A DNA stretch of 64,000 bases from Maricurvus nonylphenolicus. Its GTDB lineage: Bacteria > Pseudomonadota > Gammaproteobacteria > Pseudomonadales > Cellvibrionaceae. Location of the stretch: the NCBI RefSeq assembly GCF_042854845.1, contig NZ_AP031498.1:434001-498000 (forward strand). The letters are read 5' to 3'. The position numbers and the translations under genes were made by a program. Below are positions 45,211 to 62,025 of the stretch, piece after piece. Every line of letters starts with the position of its first letter. Positions within the stretch are counted from its first letter, which is position 1. The notes under the pieces were generated by a model. It saw nothing but the letters and a program-made list of their open reading frames with translations. It did no database searches and was not told the DNA's origin.

Positions 45211-45744
45211 ATGGCTAAACGTTGGTATGTGGTACACGCCTACTCCGGTTACGAAAAAAAGGTCGCTGCAACGCTGAAAGAGCGTGTAGAGCTGCATGGT
45301 ATGCAGGACCAGTTTGGCGAGATTCTTGTGCCAACCGAGGAAGTTGTGGAAATGCGTGGCGGACAGAAACGCAAGTCCGAGCGTAAGTTCTTCCCTGGCT
45401 ATGTATTGGTGCAGATGGAGCTGAATGACGACTCATGGCATCTGGTTAAAGATACGCCACGAGTGATGGGCTTTATTGGTGGTAAGGCTGACAAGCCTGC
45501 GCCGATTACTGAGAAAGAGGCTGATGCAATTCTGCAGCGTGTCGATGATTCGACCGATAAGCCGAAGCCTAAGACTATCTTCGAGCCAGGTGAAATGGTT
45601 CGTGTTATCGATGGTCCTTTCAACGACTTCAACGGTGTTGTTGAGGAAGTTAACTACGAGAAGAGCCGCCTGCAGGTTGCAGTGCTGATCTTCGGCCGTT
45701 CTACTCCGGTAGAGCTGGAATTTGGGCAGGTTGAAAAGACCTAA
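45211..45744 (+). CDS. nusG: Transcription termination/antitermination factor NusG
   Basis: 177 residues. The N-terminal NGN domain starts KRWYVVHAYSGYEKKVAATL and includes FFPGYVLVQMEL. The C-terminal KOW domain includes EMVRVIDGPFNDFNGVVEEVN. NusG binds RNA polymerase and links it to Rho or to ribosomal protein S10. The gene pairs with secE, and a terminator-like hairpin separates it from rplK. Confidence 0.99.
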   Translation: MAKRWYVVHAYSGYEKKVAATLKERVELHGMQDQFGEILVPTEEVVEMRGGQKRKSERKFFPGYVLVQMELNDDSWHLVKDTPRVMGFIGGKADKPAPITEKEADAILQRVDDSTDKPKPKTIFEPGEMVRVIDGPFNDFNGVVEEVNYEKSRLQVAVLIFGRSTPVELEFGQVEKT

Positions 45745-45771
45745 TTAAAGCCCGCATTTGACGATTTTTTG

Positions 45772-45804
45772 GCCTTCTTCTGCGTAAAAGTGGAAGAGGG
45801 CTTT
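45772..45804 (+). terminator. Hairpin after nusG
   Basis: GCCTTCTTC (45772-45780) pairs with GAAGAGGGC (45793-45801) with one G-U pair, then TTT. It is enclosed by AAAGCCC / GGGCTTT pairing. A partial terminator is likely. Confidence 0.5.
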
Positions 45805-45925
45805 CGCGTCTTTGCAAAATGTTGACTATAAATGGTCTGCAGGTTGCAAAGACAGGGGAGCCTAAGATCTCCGGCTGCGCCACAGCCTGAGGGAGGCGCT
45901 AACACCCAAATTGGGAGTAATCACT
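45805..45925 (+). promoter_or_regulatory. rplK leader, probable L1 autoregulatory region
   Basis: A 121-base leader with a TATAAA (45827-45832) and, just before the start, GGAGGCGCTAACACCC and AATTGGGAG. L11-L1 leaders of gammaproteobacteria carry an L1-binding site mimicking 23S rRNA at this place; the match here is by position and general pattern. Confidence 0.4.
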
Positions 45926-46360
45926 ATGGCTAAGAAAGTTGAAGCTTATATTAAGCTGCAGGTGCCTGCTGGTCAGGCCAACCCAAGTCCCCCTGTAGGT
46001 CCAGCTCTGGGTCAGCACGGTGTGAATATCATGGAGTTCTGTAAAGCGTTTAACGCCCAGACTCAAGGCCTGGAAAACGGTGCGCCTGTACCTGTTGTAA
46101 TCAGCGTATACAGCGACCGTAGCTTTACTTTTACCATGAAGACGCCTCCAGCGTCCTTCCTGCTGAAGAAAGCTGCTGGCATCAAGAGCGGTTCTGGCCG
46201 TCCTAACACTGAGAAGGTGGGTAAAGTTACCCGTGCTCAGTTGGAAGAAATTGCCACTGCCAAGCAACCTGACCTGACTGCTGCCGATATGGACGCAGCG
46301 GTACGTACTATTGCCGGTTCTGCCCGTGCAATGGGTCTGGAAACGGAAGGAGTTGTGTAA
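45926..46360 (+). CDS. rplK: 50S ribosomal protein L11
   Basis: 144 residues from the ATG giving MAKKVEAYIKLQVPAG; a start 15 bases upstream adds non-conserved residues. Conserved segments include ANPSPPVGPALGQHGVNIM and TMKTPPASFLLKKAAG. L11 forms the GTPase-associated centre with 23S rRNA and is the RelA sensing site. One base separates it from rplA. Confidence 0.99.
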   Translation: MAKKVEAYIKLQVPAGQANPSPPVGPALGQHGVNIMEFCKAFNAQTQGLENGAPVPVVISVYSDRSFTFTMKTPPASFLLKKAAGIKSGSGRPNTEKVGKVTRAQLEEIATAKQPDLTAADMDAAVRTIAGSARAMGLETEGVV

Positions 46361-46361
46361 C

Positions 46362-47057
46362 ATGGCTAAATTATCTAAGCGCGCTCGCGCCTTTCAAGAG
46401 AAAGTTGACCGCACCAAGCAGTACAGCCTCGAAGACGCTGTTGCCCTGCTGAAAGAGCTGTCTACTGTTAAGTTCTCTGAGACCGTTGATGTATCTATCA
46501 ACCTGGGTATCGATCCTCGTAAATCTGACCAGGCTGTTCGTGGTGCTACCACTCTGCCAAATGGTACCGGTAAAGACGTCCGCGTTGCGGTATTTACCCA
46601 GGGTGCTAATGCAGATGCCGCTAAAGAAGCTGGCGCTGATCTGGTAGGTATGGAAGATCTGGCTGAGCAAGTTAAAGCTGGCAACATGGACTTCGACGTT
46701 GTTGTTGCTGATCCTGCTGCTATGCGTGTTGTTGGTCAACTGGGTCAGATCCTGGGTCCACGTGGCCTGATGCCTAACCCTAAAACCGGCACTGTAACAC
46801 CAGACGTTGCAACTGCTGTTAAGAATGCCAAGGCTGGTCAGGTGCGTTTCCGTGCTGACAAAGGTGGCATCATCCACGGCGGTATCGGTAAGGTATCTTT
46901 TGAGGCGTCTGCGCTGAAAGAGAACCTGGAAGCGCTGCTGGCTGACCTGAAAAAGGCCAAGCCTGCTTCCGCTAAAGGTGTATACCTGAAGAAAATTTCC
47001 CTGAGCACCACTATGGGCCCAGGTATTGTTATTGATCAGGCGTCTCTGGAAGTTTAA
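46362..47057 (+). CDS. rplA: 50S ribosomal protein L1
   Basis: 231 residues from the ATG at 46362, preceded by AAGGAG inside the end of rplK. Conserved segments are KFSETVDVSINLGIDPRKSD, LGPRGLMPNPKTGTV and STTMGPGIVID. L1 forms the mobile stalk at the E site and represses its own operon. Its likely target is the rplK leader. Confidence 0.99.
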   Translation: MAKLSKRARAFQEKVDRTKQYSLEDAVALLKELSTVKFSETVDVSINLGIDPRKSDQAVRGATTLPNGTGKDVRVAVFTQGANADAAKEAGADLVGMEDLAEQVKAGNMDFDVVVADPAAMRVVGQLGQILGPRGLMPNPKTGTVTPDVATAVKNAKAGQVRFRADKGGIIHGGIGKVSFEASALKENLEALLADLKKAKPASAKGVYLKKISLSTTMGPGIVIDQASLEV

Positions 47058-47356
47058 GAGCAGATTTAATTGCTTCTTATTAAGAGACGGCTGATTTAAA
47101 AGAACTTTGGGGTCTGCAGTTAGGTTGCTGAAAAGTATCTCGATTGCAGACCGTCAAAGACCGTAGGTGAAGAGTTGGTGGTATAACAGCTTTTCTTAAT
47201 TTCCTACGCAGACGGTGAGACCCAATTCAGAATTAGCTGGATTTGATCACCGAGTAAACGCTCTCACTCATCTTGAGGGAGAGTAAATGTAACGATTAGC
47301 TTTTCCATCTGCTTGAAAGAGTAAATAGAAGGTTAATCAAATCCAGGAGAAATCTC
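47058..47356 (+). promoter_or_regulatory. rplJ leader, L10 autoregulatory RNA
   Basis: 299 bases without a gene. Near 47160 ACCGTAGGTG can pair with CCTACGCAGACGGTG near 47200-47216, the arrangement of the L10(L12)-binding kink-turn leader in proteobacteria. A hairpin CTCTCACTCATCTTGAGGGAGAG (as two short arms) follows. It ends in CCAGGAGAAATCTC before the GTG start of rplJ. Autoregulation by L10 is inferred from the family. Confidence 0.6.
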
Positions 47357-47854
47357 GTGGCACTGAATCTTGACGACAAAAAAGCGATTGTCGCTGAAGT
47401 CCAAGAAGCTGCCCAGGGCGCTCTGTCTGCTGTTGTTGCCGATGCACGTGGTGTAACGGTTACTGACATGACTGCTCTGCGTAAAGAGGCTCGTGAGAAC
47501 GGCGTTTGGTTAAAAGTCGTTCGTAACACTCTTGCACGCCGCGCTGTAGAGGGTACCGACTACGAATGTCTGAATGACGTTTTTGTTGGCCCGACTCTGA
47601 TTGCATTTTCTAACGAGCACCCAGGTGCTGGCGCACGTATTCTGCGTGACTTCGCCAAAGAAAATGACAAGCTGGAGTTAAAATCAGCTGCCTTTGAAGG
47701 TGATGTGGTAGACGTAGCTATGCTGGCAAGCCTGCCAACATACGACGAAGCTATCGCCAAGCTGATGAGCGTGATGAAGGAAGCTGCCGCTGGCAAGCTG
47801 GTTCGCACTATTGCGGCCATTCGCGACCAGAAAGAAGAACAGGAAGCTGCTTAA
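47357..47854 (+). CDS. rplJ: 50S ribosomal protein L10
   Basis: 165 residues from a GTG start seven bases after AGGAG. It opens MALNLDDKKAIVAEV, and AVVADARGVTVTDMTALRKE is the conserved N-terminal RNA-binding part. The C-terminal helix binds L12 dimers. It is the stalk base next to L11 and is co-transcribed with rplL. Confidence 0.99.
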   Translation: MALNLDDKKAIVAEVQEAAQGALSAVVADARGVTVTDMTALRKEARENGVWLKVVRNTLARRAVEGTDYECLNDVFVGPTLIAFSNEHPGAGARILRDFAKENDKLELKSAAFEGDVVDVAMLASLPTYDEAIAKLMSVMKEAAAGKLVRTIAAIRDQKEEQEAA

Positions 47855-47953
47855 TTCCTTATATAGGATTAGCTGTTTTCACTCAAAATTATTGTTTGAG
47901 CCCGCGCATCACATGTTGAGCGTTAAAGGCTCCCGTAAATTAGGAATAGACTC

Positions 47954-48325
47954 ATGTCTCTGACTAAAGAAGATATCATCAATGCTGTTGCTGAGATGTC
48001 CGTTAAGGACGTTGTTGAACTGATCGAAGCAATGGAAGAGAAGTTTGGCGTAACTGCTGCTGCCGCTGCTGTTGCTGTTGCTGGTGGCGACGCTGGTGGC
48101 GCTGCTGAAGAGAAGACTGAATTCGACGTAGTTCTGACTTCTGCTGGTGACAAGAAAGTGAACGCTATTAAAGCTGTTCGCGGCATCACCGGTCTGGGCC
48201 TGAAAGAAGCTAAAGCTCTGGTTGAAGGTGCTCCTGCTCCTATCCAGGAAGGCGTTTCTAAAGAAGCTGCCGAAGAAGCCAAAGCTGCTCTGGAAGAAGC
48301 TGGCGCTACCGTAGAAATTAAGTAA
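47954..48325 (+). CDS. rplL: 50S ribosomal protein L7/L12
   Basis: 123 residues. The N-terminal dimerisation helices include MSVKDVVELIEAMEEKFGV. An Ala/Gly-rich hinge (about 38-52) and the C-terminal domain with INAIKAVRGITGLGLKEAK-like segments follow. L12 dimers recruit the elongation GTPases EF-Tu and EF-G. A strong attenuator follows before rpoB. Confidence 0.99.
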   Translation: MSLTKEDIINAVAEMSVKDVVELIEAMEEKFGVTAAAAAVAVAGGDAGGAAEEKTEFDVVLTSAGDKKVNAIKAVRGITGLGLKEAKALVEGAPAPIQEGVSKEAAEEAKAALEEAGATVEIK

Positions 48326-48369
48326 TTAATTTCTTGCGCAAGCAAAGCCCTGTTTTATAAGCAAGGCTT

Positions 48370-48405
48370 AAGGCTGGTGGATGTATTTTATCCGCCGGCC
48401 TTTTT
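48370..48405 (+). terminator. rplL-rpoB attenuator
   Basis: AAGGCTGGTGGAT (48370-48382) pairs with ATCCGCCGGCCTT (48390-48402) over 13 bp with two G-U pairs, followed by TTTTT. It is positioned like the E. coli attenuator that reduces rpoBC relative to rplJL. Confidence 0.88.
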
Positions 48406-48534
48406 CCGTTTACAGTCTACGGAAGCTTTTAGTTGAAAGGCTTTAAGCTAAAAGATTGAGTAGTAAGTCACCAAAGGGAATCTTGGGTGTCCTATTGCGA
48501 AGATGGTTGGCTCGCCTGATGTTGAAAGGAGCCT

Positions 48535-48603
48535 ATGTTGAAAAAACAAAAGCTGAATATTAAAAGCGCCACCCGCGCTTTCGGCCAAGATGCCTATCCG
48601 TAA
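48535..48603 (+). CDS. Possible 22-codon leader ORF upstream of rpoB
   Basis: ATG-TTG-AAA runs for 22 codons to TAA, reading MLKKQKLNIKSATRAFGQD and AYP. An AAAGGAG lies three bases before the ATG. A perfect 7-bp hairpin (AAAGCGC 48563-48569 with GCGCTTT 48575-48581) lies inside the frame. It ends 17 bases before the rpoB start. The frame could be chance; the ribosome site and position make it worth listing. No similar peptide is known to me. Confidence 0.3.
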   Translation: MLKKQKLNIKSATRAFGQDAYP

Positions 48604-48620
48604 CAAGCTGGGGAATATTG

Positions 48621-52703
<4,083 letters not shown>

Positions 52704-52852
52704 CGTCATACTGAACTATTGAGGATCTGGGGCGGGTAAGTACTGTTTTTATAAAGAGACCTACCCGCTGTGAATAAAGGCTTGCGGCAAACGCGGCAAG
52801 CCAAATTCGGAACCGCCAAAATGCACGGCGGTCCTAAACTGGAGAAAGTGCC
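52704..52852 (+). other. rpoB-rpoC spacer with three consecutive hairpins
   Basis: 149 bases holding three perfect stems: GCGGGTA (52732) / TACCCGC (52762), GGCTTGC (52779) / GCAAGCC (52796) and ACCGCC (52812) / GGCGGT (52827). None has a U-run. They may be RNA-processing or translational-control structures, or RNase barriers. Confidence 0.6.
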
Positions 52853-57076
<4,224 letters not shown>

Positions 57077-57127
57077 GTGCTGGCAGCCTGGTGCCGGCGC
57101 AAATGCCGGCATCGGGTGGCAAAACCA

Positions 57128-57156
57128 TTGACGAAAGCGGGTGGCGTCTATACAAT
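57128..57156 (+). promoter_or_regulatory. rpsL promoter nested in the rpoC terminator
   Basis: TTGACG (57128-57133), 17 bases, TACAAT (57151-57156), then a GC-rich discriminator GCGCC. The -10 box forms the loop and the spacer forms the left arm of the terminator hairpin at 57134-57172. Confidence 0.65.
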
Positions 57157-57172
57157 GCGCCACCCGCTTTTT
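57134..57172 (+). terminator. Terminator of the rpoBC unit
   Basis: AAAGCGGGTGGCG (57134-57146) pairs perfectly with CGCCACCCGCTTT (57158-57170) over 13 bp, followed by TT within a run of five T. A weaker hairpin TGCCGGC / GCCGGCA precedes it. Confidence 0.9.
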
Positions 57173-57272
57173 CATTGTGGGATAGCCTGCGCCCGCCATT
57201 TGGCCGGTATGGGGCTATTTTTAACCTCCTTCCTGTGGGAAGGAATCATTTGTTTATTTGGAGTTTATTTTC

Positions 57273-57644
57273 ATGGCAACGATCAACCAGTTGGTTCGTA
57301 AGCCGAGAAAACGTAAAGCAGCCAAGAGCGACGTACCTGCTCTGCAGGCAAACCCGCAAAAGCGCGGCGTTTGTACTCGTGTTTACACCACTACTCCTAA
57401 GAAGCCTAACTCAGCCCTGCGTAAGGTTTGCCGTGTGCGCCTGACCAACGGTTTTGAAGTGTCTTCTTACATTGGTGGTGAAGGTCACAACCTGCAAGAG
57501 CACAGTGTTGTACTGATTCGTGGCGGTCGTGTAAAAGACCTGCCAGGTGTTCGTTATCACACTGTTCGCGGTAGTCTGGATACCTCTGGCGTTGACGGCC
57601 GTAAACAAGGTCGTTCTAAGTACGGTGCCAAGCGTCCTAAGTAA
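57273..57644 (+). CDS. rpsL: 30S ribosomal protein S12
   Basis: 123 residues from the ATG giving MATINQLVRKPRKRK, with TTTGGAG upstream; the frame extends five codons further without support. The streptomycin-site lysines are wild type (TPKKPNSALRKV and GGRVKDLPGVRY). S12 monitors decoding accuracy. It opens the str operon rpsL-rpsG-fusA-tuf. Confidence 0.99.
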   Translation: MATINQLVRKPRKRKAAKSDVPALQANPQKRGVCTRVYTTTPKKPNSALRKVCRVRLTNGFEVSSYIGGEGHNLQEHSVVLIRGGRVKDLPGVRYHTVRGSLDTSGVDGRKQGRSKYGAKRPK

Positions 57645-57803
57645 TTAGGTGCTCAACCCCGTAAATACGTTTTTGAGTTAAGTTGCATAAGCAACTTGTA
57701 CGAACCGAGTAAGGCTAAGCGCGCTTACCTTCATAATATGACGAAGGTTGTAAGAAGATTGTAAGAGCGTTGTCTTAGACTATCCTGAAGAGAGGCTTTT
57801 AAG

Positions 57804-58274
57804 ATGCCAAGAAGACGCGTTGTCGCTAAGCGCGAAGTATTGCCAGATCCTAAGTTTGGCAATGTGACCTTAGCGAAATTTATGAATATGGTAATGGTCA
57901 GCGGTAAGAAAGCCGTTGCTGAGCGCATCGTTTACGGTGCCCTGGACATGGTTCAGGAAAAAACCGGCAACGACCCGCTGGAAGTGTTCGATGAAGCACT
58001 GGAAAAAATCGCTCCACTGGTAGAGGTTAAATCTCGCCGTGTGGGTGGTGCTACCTATCAAGTACCTGTGGAAGTTCGTGCTTCCCGTCGCCAGGCGCTG
58101 GCTATGCGCTGGTTGGTGGAGTACTCCCGCGGTCGCGGTGAGAAATCAATGGCTCAGCGTTTGGCTGGCGAATTGATTGACGCTTCCCAAGGTAAAGGTG
58201 CTGCTGTTAAGAAGCGTGAAGACGTTCACCGTATGGCTGAAGCCAACAAGGCGTTCTCTCACTACCGCTTCTAA
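57804..58274 (+). CDS. rpsG: 30S ribosomal protein S7
   Basis: 156 residues: PRRRVVAKREVLPDPKFGN at the start, VEVKSRRVGGATYQVPVEVR in the middle and HRMAEANKAFSHYRF at the end. S7 nucleates assembly of the 30S head and represses the str operon in E. coli. The 159-base gap to rpsL is longer than in E. coli. Confidence 0.99.
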   Translation: MPRRRVVAKREVLPDPKFGNVTLAKFMNMVMVSGKKAVAERIVYGALDMVQEKTGNDPLEVFDEALEKIAPLVEVKSRRVGGATYQVPVEVRASRRQALAMRWLVEYSRGRGEKSMAQRLAGELIDASQGKGAAVKKREDVHRMAEANKAFSHYRF

Positions 58275-58343
58275 GCGATTTGAGCACAACTTTCCCTGGT
58301 TTGGTTTTTGTTTTGATCAGACTTGGGAAATGTTTCGTCAGAG

Positions 58344-58369
58344 GGCAGCGTCTTTATACGCTGCCTTTT
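58344..58369 (+). terminator. Hairpin with T run between rpsG and fusA
   Basis: GGCAGCGT (58344-58351) pairs with ACGCTGCC (58358-58365), loop CTTTAT, then TTTT. It may act as an attenuator lowering fusA-tuf relative to rpsLG. Confidence 0.7.
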
Positions 58370-58446
58370 GACGTTTTAAGAATTGATAATTTTAGGGTTC
58401 TAGAAAATAAAGAGCTCTTTTAAGAATCACAAATAGGAATAATAAC

Positions 58447-60549
<2,103 letters not shown>

Positions 60550-60636
60550 GCATAAGGCCCGTGTCGAGTAGGCATGGGCATGATTTTTTGACTAAATTTA
60601 TTTGTTGTTATTGCATCTCTGTAGAGGAAAAGAACA

Positions 60637-61860
60637 GTGGCAAAAGAAACTTTTGAGCGGTCGAAGCCGCACGTAAACGTTGGTACCATCGGTCACGTTG
60701 ACCACGGTAAAACTACTCTGACTGCGGCTCTGACCCGTGTATGTGCAGAAGTATGGGGCGGTGAGTCCGTTGCTTTCGACGGTATCGATAACGCACCAGA
60801 AGAGCGCGAGCGTGGTATTACCATTGCGACCTCTCACGTAGAGTACGATTCTCCGACTCGTCACTACGCTCACGTAGACTGCCCAGGACACGCCGACTAC
60901 GTTAAGAACATGATTACCGGTGCTGCTCAGATGGACGGCGCTATCCTGGTATGTGGCGCGACTGACGGCCCAATGCCTCAGACCCGTGAACACATCCTGC
61001 TGTCTCGTCAGGTTGGTGTACCTTACATCGTTGTATTCCTGAACAAAGCTGACCTGCTGGCTGAAGACTGTGGCGGCGTTGATTCTGAAGAATACGCTGA
61101 GATGCTGGAACTGGTTGAAATGGAGCTGCGTGAGCTGCTGGACACTTACGAGTTCCCAGGCGACGACACTCCAATCATCCCGGGTTCTGCTCTGATGGCC
61201 CTGAACGGCGAAGACGACAACGAGCTGGGTACTTCTGCTGTTAAGAAGCTGGTTGAGACTCTGGACGAGTACATTCCTGAGCCAGAGCGTGCTATCGATG
61301 GTGACTTCATTATGCCAATCGAAGACGTATTCTCTATCCAGGGTCGTGGTACCGTTGTTACCGGTCGTGTTGAGCGCGGTATCGTTAAAGTGGGTGAGGA
61401 AATCGAAATCGTTGGTATCAAAGAGACCACGACTACTACCTGTACTGGTGTAGAGATGTTCCGCAAGCTGCTGGACGAAGGTCGTGCCGGTGAGAACGTT
61501 GGTGTTCTGCTGCGTGGTACCAAGCGTGACGAAGTTGAGCGTGGTCAGGTTCTGGCGAAGCCAGGTTCTATCACTCCTCACACCAAGTTCACCTCTGAGG
61601 TTTACGTACTGTCCAAAGAAGAAGGTGGTCGTCACACCCCATTCTTCAAAGGCTACCGTCCACAGTTCTACTTCCGTACTACTGACGTAACTGGTGCTTG
61701 TGAGCTGCCAGAGGGCGTAGAGATGGTAATGCCAGGTGATAACATCCAGATGGAAGTTACCCTGATTGCTCCAATCGCCATGGACGAAGGTCTGCGCTTC
61801 GCAATCCGCGAAGGTGGCCGTACCGTTGGTGCTGGTGTTGTAGCTAAAATCGTCGAGTAA
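60637..61860 (+). CDS. tuf: Elongation factor Tu, copy 2
   Basis: 407 residues from a GTG start preceded by GAGGAAAAG. The protein is identical to copy 1. Between the start codons and the base just after the stop, the DNA differs only at the start codon (GTG here, ATG in copy 1) and at 61641 (A for G at 44436, silent Pro). Flanking sequence is unrelated, so identity stops at the gene borders, indicating continuing gene conversion. It closes the str operon, and a terminator follows. Confidence 0.99.
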   Translation: MAKETFERSKPHVNVGTIGHVDHGKTTLTAALTRVCAEVWGGESVAFDGIDNAPEERERGITIATSHVEYDSPTRHYAHVDCPGHADYVKNMITGAAQMDGAILVCGATDGPMPQTREHILLSRQVGVPYIVVFLNKADLLAEDCGGVDSEEYAEMLELVEMELRELLDTYEFPGDDTPIIPGSALMALNGEDDNELGTSAVKKLVETLDEYIPEPERAIDGDFIMPIEDVFSIQGRGTVVTGRVERGIVKVGEEIEIVGIKETTTTTCTGVEMFRKLLDEGRAGENVGVLLRGTKRDEVERGQVLAKPGSITPHTKFTSEVYVLSKEEGGRHTPFFKGYRPQFYFRTTDVTGACELPEGVEMVMPGDNIQMEVTLIAPIAMDEGLRFAIREGGRTVGAGVVAKIVE

Positions 61861-61875
61861 TTGGCGACTCAGTCT

Positions 61876-61917
61876 CTAGTGGCTAGTCTCTAGCTGCTGG
61901 TCACTAGTAACTGAAGC
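61876..61917 (+). repeat. Degenerate heptamer repeat rich in CTAG
   Basis: Six successive 7-base units (CTAGTGG, CTAGTCT, CTAGCTG, CTGGTCA, CTAGTAA, CTGAAGC) directly after tuf copy 2. CTAG occurs at 61876, 61883, 61890 and 61904. Confidence 0.55.
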
Positions 61918-61919
61918 GA

Positions 61920-61944
61920 GGGCCTCACGAGTTGAGGCCCTTTT
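61920..61944 (+). terminator. Intrinsic terminator of the str operon
   Basis: GGGCCTCA (61920-61927) pairs with TGAGGCCC (61933-61940), loop CGAGT, then TTTT. Confidence 0.85.
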
Positions 61945-61981
61945 GCGTATTTGCAAACGTGTGGATTTCTGTAAAAACCTG

Positions 61982-61987
61982 TATAAT
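61982..61987 (+). promoter_or_regulatory. Candidate -10 box for the EF-G2 gene
   Basis: A perfect TATAAT followed by a GC-rich CCGCGCG discriminator, 38 bases before the ATG. The -35 region is poor. Confidence 0.45.
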
Positions 61988-62025
61988 CCGCGCGAATTTT
62001 GACCACCGCTTATTGAGTTAAAGCA

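Noticed and set aside
57273..57644. Possible streptomycin or rifampicin resistance changes in rpsL and rpoB
   Set aside because: The S12 lysines and the RpoB rifampicin cluster read as wild type.
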